Shown piece after piece: positions 7,733 to 17,311 of a DNA stretch of 41,303 nt. The stretch is from a virus. How positions within the stretch are numbered: position 1 is the stretch's first letter; each line of letters opens with the position of its first letter. The notes under the pieces are model-generated. The model saw nothing but the letters and a program-made list of their open reading frames with translations, searched no databases and was not told where the DNA came from. The position numbers and the translations under genes were made by a program. Where the stretch lies: the IMG/VR virus record IMGVR_UViG_3300009169_000006, positions 1 through 41,303 of that record; one strand, 5' to 3'.

Positions 7733-8086
7733 ATGCCAATATATGCCCTTCAAGACAATGTATATGCACCAGCAATGCGACTCATTACAGCAATAACACA
7801 AGCAGAGTTAGCGGAGGTTACGACTTCGTTTGCTCATGGTTATGTTAATAATACGATAGTTCGGTTCTATATACCTCTTGGATGGGGCATGTATCAGATT
7901 AACCAGCAAACAGGCACTATAACTGTTACAGGAGCTACTACTTTTCTTGTTTCTATCGATACCAGGTCGTTCGAAGCGTTCGTAGCTCCTGTAATTCAAC
8001 TCGAAGTTGCCCAAGTAGTTCCCATTGGTTCGCAGGGTGGTGTTCCCCTTACATATAATCCTGCATTAAATAATATTTTATATTAA
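7733..8086 (+). CDS. Small virion protein built from one E1-FCCH-like domain (117 aa)
   Basis: The whole protein follows the same pattern as residues 195-280 of the product at 6206: LAEVTTSFAHGYVNNTIVRFYIP ... TFLVSIDTRSFEAF. It ends with VPIGSQGGVPLTYNPALNN. The gene starts one base after the previous stop (TAATATG). It probably decorates the head or connector. The repeated use of one small beta domain in three neighbouring virion genes suggests internal duplication. Confidence 0.6.
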   Translation: MPIYALQDNVYAPAMRLITAITQAELAEVTTSFAHGYVNNTIVRFYIPLGWGMYQINQQTGTITVTGATTFLVSIDTRSFEAFVAPVIQLEVAQVVPIGSQGGVPLTYNPALNNILY

Positions 8087-8094
8087 GGAAGAGT

Positions 8095-9123
8095 ATGCCA
8101 ACACTATTAGATATACAGACTCTTGTTAGAAACCTTACGAGGGCACCATCACCAGCACAGTTATCAGATGCTGCGATCAATGAGGCTGTTAATACCTTTC
8201 TACTATATGACTTCTCATATCGTATAAGACCACTAGATTTAAGGCGTACGCTAACATTCTATACCTCGCCTTATGTTGATACCTATTCTACAAATACCGT
8301 TGATCCTACAAGTCCTTTGTACGATTTTAAGAATAAGTATGTTAATGTCATGAATCCTTTCTATGTTGCTGGCTTTCCTGCTGTACTAGCACAAGATAGA
8401 GAATCATTCTGGGCTATGTATCCACAACAGCAATATGTTACGACATTGCCCCAACTGGGCGATGGCGTAAATAGCCACTTCACAGGTAGATTAGCCTATG
8501 TTCCAGCTATATACCAAAATACAGTGACCTTTACATCACAGACACTAATTGGTGCTGATATAGCAGCTAATACTATCAAAGATGTACCTAATTATTTACC
8601 TAATGGAATAATGGCTACTACAGGACAGTTTGTTGTTCCTGATCAGTTAGCACCATTCTGGGGTACGATTAATTATGTAACAGGTGACTATGATATTACA
8701 TTCCCGTTACCTCCAATGGCTCAAAAACCTATAACAGTAGAGTACTTATCTTATGTTCCAGGTAGACCTTATAATATATTGTTTTATAATGACACTTTTT
8801 ATCTCCGCCCTTCTCCTGATAGAGCTTACCCTGTTACTATGGATGTAACAGTTAGACCTGTAGAATTAATCAATACTGGGCAGATAGTCGAGATAGCTCA
8901 ATGGTGGCAATATATTGCTTATGGAGCATCTATCAAGATACTACAAAGGCGATTAGACCAGGATACTGTTGCACTTATTACGCCTGAATTCCTTGAACAG
9001 GAAGCACTTTGCATGCGCAAAACGCTTGTACAAAACACAAGTAAACGAACAGTAACTATCTATAATCAGCCAAGTAACTTTAGATATGGATATGGTTGGC
9101 CAACAGACTGGAATTTCTTTTAA
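8095..9123 (+). CDS. Head-to-tail adaptor / tail tube protein (putative, 342 aa)
   Basis: The N-terminus LLDIQTLVRNLTRAPSPAQLSDAAINEAVNTFL is a helical pair typical of connector or adaptor proteins that bind the portal. The middle is beta-rich with many Tyr/Pro, and the C-terminus is again helical (WQYIAYGASIKILQRRLDQD). Size and place between head genes and the large nozzle gene fit the adaptor or tail-tube A protein of podoviruses. Ribosome-binding site AAGGAAGAG. Confidence 0.6.
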   Translation: MPTLLDIQTLVRNLTRAPSPAQLSDAAINEAVNTFLLYDFSYRIRPLDLRRTLTFYTSPYVDTYSTNTVDPTSPLYDFKNKYVNVMNPFYVAGFPAVLAQDRESFWAMYPQQQYVTTLPQLGDGVNSHFTGRLAYVPAIYQNTVTFTSQTLIGADIAANTIKDVPNYLPNGIMATTGQFVVPDQLAPFWGTINYVTGDYDITFPLPPMAQKPITVEYLSYVPGRPYNILFYNDTFYLRPSPDRAYPVTMDVTVRPVELINTGQIVEIAQWWQYIAYGASIKILQRRLDQDTVALITPEFLEQEALCMRKTLVQNTSKRTVTIYNQPSNFRYGYGWPTDWNFF

Positions 9124-9150
9124 TATTAAGATTTTTATTAGGAATAAAAT

Positions 9151-9780
9151 ATGCCTTATAATCCGAATGTTCCTCAAGCATTACAGCGTATTAGTGCAAC
9201 ACAACAACCTATTTTAGGTAACTTCACTGAACTTAATACCGATTTCAATACCAACCATATTAATTATACTTATGTTAATGCAGCAGATCGTGGAAAACAT
9301 AACCTTGTGCAATTTGTTACACAAGCACCACTTGCGGTACCAGCAGTTGGAGCAACAGAAGTTGGTATGTATAACAAAGTTCCTGAAGCTCCATTTCCAA
9401 TAACAGGCAAACAAGAATTATTTGTAAAAATACCTAATCATGCTGTGATTGGAGCGGGCGATTTAGATATTCCAATAACAGCTCAGCTTTATGATATAGG
9501 AACACAAGAGGGGTACTTTTATCTTCCATGTGGTTTATTAGTTAAATATGGATATAAATCTACTGGTCTAGTCGGTCAAATTGATTATCCAGTGGCAGCT
9601 AACATACCAGTATTTAAAGGCGTATTTTGGGCAAATGCTACAACGCATAGTAATCTTAATTATTTTGCTGTTATAAGAGATTATACAACATCTGTGGCTC
9701 ATATAATCGTTGTATGTGTTGATACTAACGGTAATGTTGTGACTGGCGAAAATGTAAACTATATCGCAATAGGATACTAA
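9151..9780 (+). CDS. Tail fibre/knob protein (209 aa)
   Basis: The N-terminus contains QPILGNFTELNTDFNTNHINY then NAADRGKHNLVQF, matching a familiar virion segment (Q-P-x-I-x-x-N-F-x-x-L-N ... G-K-H-x-x-V). The second half contains GYFYLPCGLLVKYGY, the L-P-G-G-L-L/I-x-x-Y-G strand found in gp53-like fibre tips. This suggests an N-terminal virion-docking part and a C-terminal receptor-facing beta domain. Confidence 0.65.
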   Translation: MPYNPNVPQALQRISATQQPILGNFTELNTDFNTNHINYTYVNAADRGKHNLVQFVTQAPLAVPAVGATEVGMYNKVPEAPFPITGKQELFVKIPNHAVIGAGDLDIPITAQLYDIGTQEGYFYLPCGLLVKYGYKSTGLVGQIDYPVAANIPVFKGVFWANATTHSNLNYFAVIRDYTTSVAHIIVVCVDTNGNVVTGENVNYIAIGY

Positions 9781-9781
9781 A

Positions 9782-12319
9782 ATGGCCTACGATAGATTCA
9801 TGATTGCGCCCTATGAGACAGGTCTTAGGCTAGATGTCAAAAGCTGGGCGATTCCTGAGGAAGCATTCGAAACTATAGATAATGCTTATGTTTGGCGTGG
9901 AAGAGTTCGTAAAAGATTCGGTGCGCAACCAATGAATCCATCAGTAGATCTAGAAAATCAGCAGTTTCATACTCGATTGCGCATGAAATTACCAGATCCT
10001 ATTGATTTAATCGCTATTCCAGCAATTGGTAACTTTAGTTACTTCCTAAAACAACCCGGTAATGCAATAGATGTATGGACAGAGTATAAAATAGGTCAAA
10101 AGTTTAATGTTGCACCTAACGTTTATTACGAGATAACTTCTTTAGCTGCTGGACCTCAAGCAATGACTCGATTACCTGCTTTAGGAGGTCATACAGGTAC
10201 ATTTGATGTAGATACAGGTGAAGTTATTATTATAGGCGAAAATGCTTTTGCAGGTAATATAGTCACTTTTATACCAACTGGTGGATCTTCAACGATATTA
10301 GCCGCTTCACATAGTGCTACTGGATTAGTCCCAGGTCATGGTATGTTAGCAGGTGGAGAATTCGCCCCAGGTGGCATGTTTTCTATCGCCCCAGTAAATC
10401 CATTATTACCTATACAATCATTCACTATAGCTACAGGTGGTGCAGGTAACCATGATCTCATAAACAATGTAGTTCCAGCACCGACAACAGCTACGTTTAA
10501 CAACACAACAGGTAGATACGTATTCCTATTTACAAATGCAGACTATGATGGCCAACCAATATACTATTATCCAGGACAACCTGTAATGGGTCTTCCTAGT
10601 TATGAAGATGGTTCAGTTAATACTAATCCTGTTATAGCATTTGATACTCAATTTGCTTATCAATATATAGGTGCTGTACCAGCATGGGAAAGACTTGGAA
10701 CTGCTGTTTGGACAGGTGATGATACTTATTATTTTGGTGGTGATACGTGGTATGGATTAACGGGAGAGTATACTCCTGTATTATATGTCACTAATTTCAA
10801 TGCAACTGATAATATCAAATATTATAATGGACTAAACTGGTATAATTTAAGGCCTATTACTAATTTAATAGGTGCGACACTTGAATCTGCACGAATAATC
10901 ATACTATTTAAGGGTCGTCTCATAGCATTAAATACGATAGAAACTACTATAGGTGGTGGACCATTACTTAGATTTGTTAATAGAGCACGATATTGTTGGC
11001 AGGGTGATCCTACGGATGTTGATGCTTGGTTATTTAATGGATCAGGTCTTGCAGATACAGTAGATGCACCTACAAAAGAATCTATTCTTGCAGCAACTAT
11101 CATAAAAGATAGATTAATCGTGTACTTTGAGGCTTCTACATGGGAATTAGTGTTCACTAATGCTGAGAATATACCCTTCATGTGGCAACAGATTAACTCT
11201 GAATTAGGGTCACAATCTACATTCTCCTGTATAAATCTTGATAGATCTATCATTGCTATAGGTAATACAGGTGTGCATTCATGTGCTGGTATCAATGTAG
11301 AGCGTATTGATAATAAGATACCTAATGAAATATACAAGATGTTTGCTGATGATGCTGGATCATTACGAGTAGCAGGTATTCGCGACTTCATTAATGAAAT
11401 GATCTATTGGTCTGTACCTAAGCATACTGTACAGAACCTCGATACTGACAAGTATTGTAACAAGATATTGGCTTATAATTATAAGAGCGATTGTTGGTCA
11501 TACTTTGATGATTCTATTACTGCTTTTGGGTACTATGAAAACCAGTTAGCTCGAACATGGGCATCCATGTCGCAGACATGGGGATCATGTGACGATACCT
11601 GGGAAGGTAATAATCTACAAGCACATCCAAAGTTAATTGTAGCTGGTAACCAACAAGGTTTTACATTCCTTATAGATAACGAACTAGCTAAGAACTCAAT
11701 CAGTTTGCAGATAACTAACATTACTGCACCTAATATAATAACCAGTATCAACCACAACCTACCATATAGTTCATATGTATACATTACTAATTGTACAGGC
11801 CAAACGGCTTATAATGACCAAATTTGGCAGGTAACTGCTATCGATGAGAATACATTAACTGTAAATGCAACTGCTATACCTGCTGTATATACAGGGAATG
11901 GTCTTATGACCTTAGTATCACGGGTAAATATATTAACTAAAGCGTATAACTTTTATATAAAAGAGAATCGCAATACAGCTATCCAGAAAGTAGATTTCTT
12001 AGTAAACAACAACTCTGGTGGGTTAATATGTGTAGATTTTAGGCCTTCATATTCTGATTTAGACATTAATCACGATGTTGCTCAACCAAGTTATCTTGAA
12101 TTAACACCGTATGCGCTTATTCCTCTGGAGAGCCGTCAAGATCAGTTCTGGCACCCATTATACTTTAGTTCTGAAGGCGAAGCAGTACAGTTTAGAATAT
12201 ATTATGATGATTACATTATGACTCATCAAGATACAAACGGCTTTTATAATGCTTTTGCTGGATTCCAATTACAGGCAATGACTATATATGCAACAAGAAC
12301 AAGTTCAACTACGAGGTAA
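9782..12319 (+). CDS. Large tail nozzle/tube protein (845 aa) with E1-FCCH-like domain
   Basis: It starts MAYDRFMIAPYETGLRLDVKSW and has AYVWRGRVRKRFG near residue 40, then a long beta-propeller-like middle with FKGRLIALNT, NRARYCWQGDP, ILAATIIKDRLIVYFEASTW and IRDFINEMIYWSVP. These are hallmarks I associate with podovirus tail tube B/nozzle proteins. Residues about 640-710 (IITSINHNLPYSSYVYITN ... NTLTVNATAIPA) are a third E1-FCCH-like domain. It probably forms the hexameric tail nozzle below the adaptor. Confidence 0.7.
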   Translation: MAYDRFMIAPYETGLRLDVKSWAIPEEAFETIDNAYVWRGRVRKRFGAQPMNPSVDLENQQFHTRLRMKLPDPIDLIAIPAIGNFSYFLKQPGNAIDVWTEYKIGQKFNVAPNVYYEITSLAAGPQAMTRLPALGGHTGTFDVDTGEVIIIGENAFAGNIVTFIPTGGSSTILAASHSATGLVPGHGMLAGGEFAPGGMFSIAPVNPLLPIQSFTIATGGAGNHDLINNVVPAPTTATFNNTTGRYVFLFTNADYDGQPIYYYPGQPVMGLPSYEDGSVNTNPVIAFDTQFAYQYIGAVPAWERLGTAVWTGDDTYYFGGDTWYGLTGEYTPVLYVTNFNATDNIKYYNGLNWYNLRPITNLIGATLESARIIILFKGRLIALNTIETTIGGGPLLRFVNRARYCWQGDPTDVDAWLFNGSGLADTVDAPTKESILAATIIKDRLIVYFEASTWELVFTNAENIPFMWQQINSELGSQSTFSCINLDRSIIAIGNTGVHSCAGINVERIDNKIPNEIYKMFADDAGSLRVAGIRDFINEMIYWSVPKHTVQNLDTDKYCNKILAYNYKSDCWSYFDDSITAFGYYENQLARTWASMSQTWGSCDDTWEGNNLQAHPKLIVAGNQQGFTFLIDNELAKNSISLQITNITAPNIITSINHNLPYSSYVYITNCTGQTAYNDQIWQVTAIDENTLTVNATAIPAVYTGNGLMTLVSRVNILTKAYNFYIKENRNTAIQKVDFLVNNNSGGLICVDFRPSYSDLDINHDVAQPSYLELTPYALIPLESRQDQFWHPLYFSSEGEAVQFRIYYDDYIMTHQDTNGFYNAFAGFQLQAMTIYATRTSSTTR

Positions 12320-12866
12320 GATATTCTAGGCAGATATATATAGTATTAAATGTCGGTCTAGGTATGCCTACAGCAGTTAAAACAATATCAGTAGCATTAA
12401 CTTCAATACATATATTGTTTCCTAATGGATCAAGATGTGGAATCTTGAAATACAGCCTATTGGTTGTATCACATGCAGTACCATCAATGAATGTAGTACT
12501 CCATTCAGATAAAGCTAGAGGAGTTATATTAAGGCCATGTGGAAACGTATTAGGTCCAAGAAGTAAACCACCAGGAATTATAAATGATTTCCTTGTTACC
12601 ATGCGTTTAGTTGGTTTTTGCTTGGATAATGGTGTTAATAATGGATTGGGTGGATACGTCTTGCCACATACAAATTCATTATTAGAGTAAATGCCAGTAT
12701 CTTTTAAGTTTAAAGCTTTGTATACATCGCCAACATTCTCACGCAATTTAATGATAAATTGTTTAAAGGCATCACTATTAACGTCCATACTTTGAATGAC
12801 ATCATCATCGTAAGCTGCTGTAGTTTGTAAGAATAAACCACCCTCGTATCCTGGTCTACTTGGCAT
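12309..12866 (-). CDS. Virion/tail-fibre-type protein encoded against the late operon (185 aa)
   Basis: It starts MPSRPGYEGGLFLQTTAAYD, has DVNSDAFKQFIIKLRENVGDVYKALNLKDTG and a C-terminal half with FIIPGGLLLGPNTFPHGLNIT, a strand pattern typical of fibre or knob domains, ending NTIYICLEYLTS. The gene is leftward and overlaps the end of the nozzle gene by 11 bp, although its neighbours all read rightward. Its own ribosome-binding site is AAGGGG. It is probably a virion protein that was inverted relative to relatives, and it needs its own promoter. Confidence 0.65.
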   Translation of the reverse strand: MPSRPGYEGGLFLQTTAAYDDDVIQSMDVNSDAFKQFIIKLRENVGDVYKALNLKDTGIYSNNEFVCGKTYPPNPLLTPLSKQKPTKRMVTRKSFIIPGGLLLGPNTFPHGLNITPLALSEWSTTFIDGTACDTTNRLYFKIPHLDPLGNNICIEVNATDIVLTAVGIPRPTFNTIYICLEYLTS

Positions 12867-12894
12867 GATCTGCCCCTTTTATTTAGAATATACT

Positions 12895-12908
12895 TGATAT
12901 CGATATCA
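12895..12908. promoter_or_regulatory. 14-bp perfect palindrome in a divergent intergenic region
   Basis: TGATATCGATATCA is a perfect palindrome lying between the divergent starts at 12866 (leftward) and 12958 (rightward). A leftward -10-like TATAAT is read on the minus strand from 12909-12914, directly beside it, though no good -35 is visible. A dimeric repressor such as the Arc-like protein at 17051 could bind here; that partner is inference. Confidence 0.35.
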
Positions 12909-12919
12909 TTATACACAAA

Positions 12920-12944
12920 GGAAGAGCGTCGACGGGCGTCTTTC
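12920..12944 (+). promoter_or_regulatory. Leader element, divergent copy A (before 12958)
   Basis: Begins GGAAG and ends CTTTC, followed by TGAAAGGAAT and the ATG at 12958. It keeps the ends and position of the better copies, but the central hairpin is GACG-gg-CGTC instead of the usual arrangement, and TGACG is replaced by CGACG. This is the weakest of the seven copies. Confidence 0.4.
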
Positions 12945-12957
12945 TGAAAGGAATATC

Positions 12958-13782
12958 ATGGCTGGAATGAACAATCCATTACAAAACAGTCTAAAGCAGT
13001 TAGGAATAAACAATCCTCAACAACAACAAAGTCAATTACCATGGGCAAATGGTTTTCAGCCTTCATGGGAAGATAAAGCACTTGGTTGGTTAAATCCTGT
13101 TGGCGATGCTATTGGCGCTATTGGTGGTGGATTAGAAGATATATTTGGAGAAAGATTATTTGGAAAACCAGAACAATGGAATCAAAGATCTACACAAACG
13201 CCTATACAAAGACAATGGGCTGAACAACAGATGCAAAATTCTATGGATGCTCCAAAACCACAATGGGATCCATTAGAAAAATTCGTTAGGCAGAACTATC
13301 AACAGAAATCTATCCCATCATTAATGTCTCGTATTGGCAGATTAAACGGTATGAATACTGGTGCAGGACGGCAAATGATGGCGCAAGCTGATGTAGACTT
13401 TGAAAATCAATTAGGTGCAATGAAATCAGATTGGGAACGTGGCAACCGTCAAGATCTTAATAGAAATGCTATGACCGCATTTCAGCAACCAGCTTTTTAT
13501 GATGAACATCAGCAAAAACAAGAAGGAGCTGCATGGCCTATTATGATGGCAGCATTAAGTGGTGCTACTGGCGGGGGCGCAGGTATGGGAACAAATGCTA
13601 TCGCCGAATTCATTAAACAACTTATGCAACAACAAAACCAACAACCAACAGGTGAATCACAATATGGGAATTCATTCTCTATTCCTAATAAGCAAAATGA
13701 CAATTGGAACAATCCTAACAACTTATTAGCTTCGTTATATCAACGAAGACCTTCATTGATGCCTAATCCACAACCATTTTAA
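12958..13782 (+). CDS. Probable internal/ejection virion protein (274 aa, Gln/Asn-rich)
   Basis: A Gln/Asn/Trp-rich protein with a small Gly/Ile/Ala-rich patch near residues 45-62 (GDAIGAIGGGLEDIFGERLFG) and a second near 190-210 (AAWPIMMAALSGATGGGAGMG). The rest is helical and low complexity. Short amphipathic or membrane-active patches within otherwise polar helices, and position after the nozzle gene, are typical of internal proteins ejected with DNA in short-tailed phages. No specific family is recognised. Confidence 0.5.
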   Translation: MAGMNNPLQNSLKQLGINNPQQQQSQLPWANGFQPSWEDKALGWLNPVGDAIGAIGGGLEDIFGERLFGKPEQWNQRSTQTPIQRQWAEQQMQNSMDAPKPQWDPLEKFVRQNYQQKSIPSLMSRIGRLNGMNTGAGRQMMAQADVDFENQLGAMKSDWERGNRQDLNRNAMTAFQQPAFYDEHQQKQEGAAWPIMMAALSGATGGGAGMGTNAIAEFIKQLMQQQNQQPTGESQYGNSFSIPNKQNDNWNNPNNLLASLYQRRPSLMPNPQPF

Positions 13783-13791
13783 GGAGTTTTT

Positions 13792-14946
13792 ATGTTCGTT
13801 TATGAAAATAAGGGTGAATCAACACCAAATCCATTGACCAAGTATATTGATCAATTTAGCCAAATGATGCAACAAAAGTCTCAAATGTTATCTGAATTCA
13901 AGATAAACGAGATGATGAAACAGCTTCAAAAACAACGACAAATGCCAGCTTTAAAAGATATGTTTGGCGAAGAAAGAGGTCAAATGTATGGAGAACTTGA
14001 ACCTAATGCTCTTCGTGAAGCGATAAGAAATCAACAGAGAACACAAGGAAATCGAGCTTATGCTAATACTACTCAGCAAATGATTAATCGTTTGGTGAAT
14101 GGTAATAATGCACAAGGACAAGAAGGTGGTATTGAAGTTGACCCATCCATGAATGCATCAGAAATAAGAGATACTGGCAAGTTAGGCATGGATATATATA
14201 AAACAAATCAAAAGAATGAACGAGATTTAAAGCAACAACAACTTGCTACTGATACATTTTCAAATAAAAAAGATGAGCAAAAAGCGAAAAAACAATTAGA
14301 AAAACAAAAAGTATATAACAAAGACGCTCAACCATGGAAAGATTATCATACTAAGCGTGGTGGAGCACTTGACGATCTTTTTAAAGACGCATTAAAAGCA
14401 AAATCATTACTCAATGGCGGTACAATTAAAAATAATGGTTGGGCGATAACCAAGCAACTTATGCCTGCAAGTCACTATAATACAGATACCCAAGACTGGG
14501 AAGGTATAATGAAAAAAGTTGTAACCGATACAACTTTGGCACAAAAAGGTAATCCAACAAAGTATCGTCTTGAAATGACAGAAGCACAAAAACCTACCAT
14601 ATTTGATACTCCAGAAACACAACAACGCAAGTTAGATCGATATCTTAATCAAGTCGCTGAAATATTACTTGATAAGCGTATTGGTGAAGATATTATGGCA
14701 GAAAATGATGGCGAAGTTCCTAAAAACTTCTCTCAATTACGTTCTGAACGCCGAGATGAAATGCGTAGACAGGGCATTGATCCAATAGAAGAAGTGATGC
14801 AACGCCGTGGAGATCAAGGCGAAGAAGAAGAGTTTGACGATGCTGAGGTACTCGCACATCCAGAGAACTATGAAGAAGACCAAGAATATATAGATTCAAA
14901 TGATAAACATTATATTATTAAAAATGGTAAATGGATGGATAAATAA
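13792..14946 (+). CDS. Probable internal virion protein (384 aa, coiled-coil)
   Basis: Highly charged, Gln/Lys/Glu-rich, with repeated helical stretches (MMQQKSQMLSEFKINEMMKQL; DEQKAKKQLEKQKVY) and an acidic C-terminus with RRGDQGEEEEFDDAEV. The C-terminal end (EDQEYIDSNDKHYIIKNGKWMDK) looks like a small separate beta element. Ribosome-binding site AAGGAG. Tandem position between two other likely ejection proteins suggests the same complex; direct evidence for function is lacking. Confidence 0.5.
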   Translation: MFVYENKGESTPNPLTKYIDQFSQMMQQKSQMLSEFKINEMMKQLQKQRQMPALKDMFGEERGQMYGELEPNALREAIRNQQRTQGNRAYANTTQQMINRLVNGNNAQGQEGGIEVDPSMNASEIRDTGKLGMDIYKTNQKNERDLKQQQLATDTFSNKKDEQKAKKQLEKQKVYNKDAQPWKDYHTKRGGALDDLFKDALKAKSLLNGGTIKNNGWAITKQLMPASHYNTDTQDWEGIMKKVVTDTTLAQKGNPTKYRLEMTEAQKPTIFDTPETQQRKLDRYLNQVAEILLDKRIGEDIMAENDGEVPKNFSQLRSERRDEMRRQGIDPIEEVMQRRGDQGEEEEFDDAEVLAHPENYEEDQEYIDSNDKHYIIKNGKWMDK

Positions 14947-17003
14947 TGGGAAAATTCGTTAAAAAGGGTCCTGCACCCCAAGAATCTACAGGTAAATTCA
15001 TAGGACGAAATCTTAGCAAAGCTCCTGCATTATGGTATGAATCTGCACGTTCTGGATTAGGACTTGGAAATATTCTTGATATGGCTATACGTCAAACAGA
15101 ACCTGCAAAACAACAATATGCAGAACCAACTAACCAATTAGATGCTATAGGACAAGCAGTTAATAAACGATTTGGTGATGTGTTTAGCAATTTAAGATCT
15201 GGTGCAAGTAGGATTCTGCCAAGTACACAGAAGGCCAATGAAGAGATCTCTCATATACTACCTAAATCAATGACTGAACATAAACCTGAAGATTGGCTTA
15301 TGGAGTTATTGATAAATGAATTGCCAATGGCTGCTATGTCAGGAGGATTCTCTGGTGGCTTGAAAGGCCTAGGTAAATACTCTCTAGGTGCTGGTGCTAT
15401 GCATGCAGGAGGACACTTTGGCGGCGAACTTGGTGGCGCTGTAGGTTCAGAGCTTGGCAATGAAGAAGTAGGCCGATTATTAGGTGGATTGGCTGGTGGT
15501 GTTGGAGCTGGTATGTTAACACATAAAATACTACCTTCGCAGGTACTACCAGGAATGCAAGAAGAGTCTCAAAGAAAGTCATGGGAAGAACAAAAAAAGA
15601 TGTCTTACGAAGATTTCCAAGCACAATTAGCTAAAGAACATGAAGACTTCTTGAACAAACAGGAATATGACATTAAGTATCTTGAGAATATGACTGAACA
15701 AGAACGAGCCGATTTTAGAAATGAACAGTCATCAGAGTTAAAAGCTATACAAGAAGAACATCGACAACTCGTTAAAGAACTTGAAGATGAACATACTTCT
15801 GCAAGCCAAAAGCTACCTCAAGAAACAGAGGCTTTTAGAAAAGAAAAACAAGCCCGTATAAAAGCGCTTCAAAAGAGAAAATCTGATTATGACAAGAAGA
15901 TAAAAGAACATAAAGCTGTAGTTAAAGAATTTGGCGAAAAACATAGCAACTTTACAGGTCAAGAAGTAGGTGATGCTTCAGGAATCCTCGATACTATAGA
16001 TAAAATAAGAAGAGAACTCGGCGAAGGTATAACTAAGGCAGATAGAGATGAAATTGAAGAATTCATAGGTCAATTACAAGCATCAATTAAGGGAAAATAC
16101 ATGTCTCTTAAGACAGCTAAGAAGTTTCTTAAGAGAAAGAACGAGCGAGTTTTTCCATCAAAAACACCCAAAGAATTCAATACAGTTAGAGAGGTGTCAA
16201 ACACCTTAAAAGAAGAACTTAATAGATTATCTGAACCATTACATCAATTCATTTCAGATACAGCTAGTCCAGAACACGCTGAAGCCTTTCAAAAATACAA
16301 TGAATCTACACAGGCTTATAAGCAGATGGAAATGGAAAGACCAAATTTCAGAAGATCTGTTGATGAAGAAATAGGTCATGCAAGAGCAGATAAGTTCTCT
16401 GAAACTCGGAAAAATGCTCTTGAAAGGCAACAAAAACAGGCAGCAGATAAATTAGCTACTACTAAAGCCCAACATAAAAAAGAAGTTTCTGCTTTAGAAA
16501 AAAGGAAACCTGCTGGGACTCATGCGAAGGCTCTTGAAGAAGCAAGAACACGTAAGATAGATGATGCGGTTATTCAAGGTAAAATAACAGAACTTGAGAA
16601 ACAGACATGGGAAGGTCATAAGAAGAGCCAGATACGTAATGCATCTGACACTGAGAAGATCTTAAAGCATCTAGGTAAACTTACTACTAGTTGGGGATCA
16701 AGTGGCGCCTATGCAGCTTATGGTATCTATAAATCACTTGGTTTAATACCTAACGCAGCAGGAACTGCTTTAGTTAAAATTGGTACTAAAGCAGCACAAG
16801 AAATTGCACTAGCTACAAAGGTCCTTAAAGAGAATCCAGAACTGAGACAACCTTATGCGAAACTTCTTACTATGACTGCTAAAGAACAATTACCAGATGC
16901 TATTAGAATAGCTGATAGATTAGGTGAAGATCTTCAACGTAAAATAGAAGAACAAAAGAAAAAGAAAAAAGGTGGACGTTTTGTTAAGCGGGCATCTAAA
17001 TAA
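14946..17003 (+). CDS. Large probable ejection protein (685 aa) with Gly-rich hydrophobic segment
   Basis: Starts MGKFVKKGPAPQESTGKF. Residues about 130-205 are rich in Gly/Ala/Leu (GGFSGGLKGLGKYSLGAGAM; GGALGGL-like repeats ending GGVGAGMLTH), a pattern that can insert into membranes. It is followed by about 350 residues of strongly predicted coiled coil, then a second hydrophobic region near 590-620 and a basic end KKKKKGGRFVKR. This arrangement matches inner-core proteins that form a DNA conduit across the cell envelope. The start overlaps the previous stop (TAATG). Confidence 0.55.
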   Translation: MGKFVKKGPAPQESTGKFIGRNLSKAPALWYESARSGLGLGNILDMAIRQTEPAKQQYAEPTNQLDAIGQAVNKRFGDVFSNLRSGASRILPSTQKANEEISHILPKSMTEHKPEDWLMELLINELPMAAMSGGFSGGLKGLGKYSLGAGAMHAGGHFGGELGGAVGSELGNEEVGRLLGGLAGGVGAGMLTHKILPSQVLPGMQEESQRKSWEEQKKMSYEDFQAQLAKEHEDFLNKQEYDIKYLENMTEQERADFRNEQSSELKAIQEEHRQLVKELEDEHTSASQKLPQETEAFRKEKQARIKALQKRKSDYDKKIKEHKAVVKEFGEKHSNFTGQEVGDASGILDTIDKIRRELGEGITKADRDEIEEFIGQLQASIKGKYMSLKTAKKFLKRKNERVFPSKTPKEFNTVREVSNTLKEELNRLSEPLHQFISDTASPEHAEAFQKYNESTQAYKQMEMERPNFRRSVDEEIGHARADKFSETRKNALERQQKQAADKLATTKAQHKKEVSALEKRKPAGTHAKALEEARTRKIDDAVIQGKITELEKQTWEGHKKSQIRNASDTEKILKHLGKLTTSWGSSGAYAAYGIYKSLGLIPNAAGTALVKIGTKAAQEIALATKVLKENPELRQPYAKLLTMTAKEQLPDAIRIADRLGEDLQRKIEEQKKKKKGGRFVKRASK

Positions 17004-17050
17004 AAACCCCCCAACCCGCATCGATTGGAGGATCATAACATAAACCATTA

Positions 17051-17206
17051 CTATTTTAGCATACGCTTATCATTAAGCAATTTTAACGCTATTGCTTTCA
17101 ATACATATTCATTTATGGATGATCTTGTCATAGCAGAAATGATTTTTATTTCTCTGTGAAACTCTTCATTCATTCTAAGGCATATCTTCTTATCTTTTTT
17201 ATCCAT
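17051..17206 (-). CDS. Arc-like ribbon-helix-helix repressor (51 aa)
   Basis: I use the ATG at 17206, which has GGAG in front. The product MDKKDKKICLRMNEEFHREIK then helices ending NEYVLKAIALKLLND has the Arc/Mnt layout: a short beta strand (KICLRM), helix A (EEFHREIKIISAM), and helix B after a turn (SINEYVLKAIALKLL). Such proteins bind DNA as dimers through the strand. It is leftward in a rightward late block, so it may control the flanking transcripts. The full open frame runs further upstream to 17296, but no ribosome-binding site supports that. Confidence 0.7.
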   Translation of the reverse strand: MDKKDKKICLRMNEEFHREIKIISAMTRSSINEYVLKAIALKLLNDKRMLK

Positions 17207-17311
17207 GGTTCTCCTATAGGAAGCTATCATGCTATAAGCGTACCACAAATACATTGCCTTTAGCTTCTGCTTTTTTATCTGATTGTAGAGATACATTAAT
17301 ATCCTACAAAA

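Noticed and set aside
10822-11391. 189-residue leftward open frame
   Set aside because: It is opposite the nozzle gene, has no ribosome-binding site, and its translation looks like a mirror of coding sequence in another frame.
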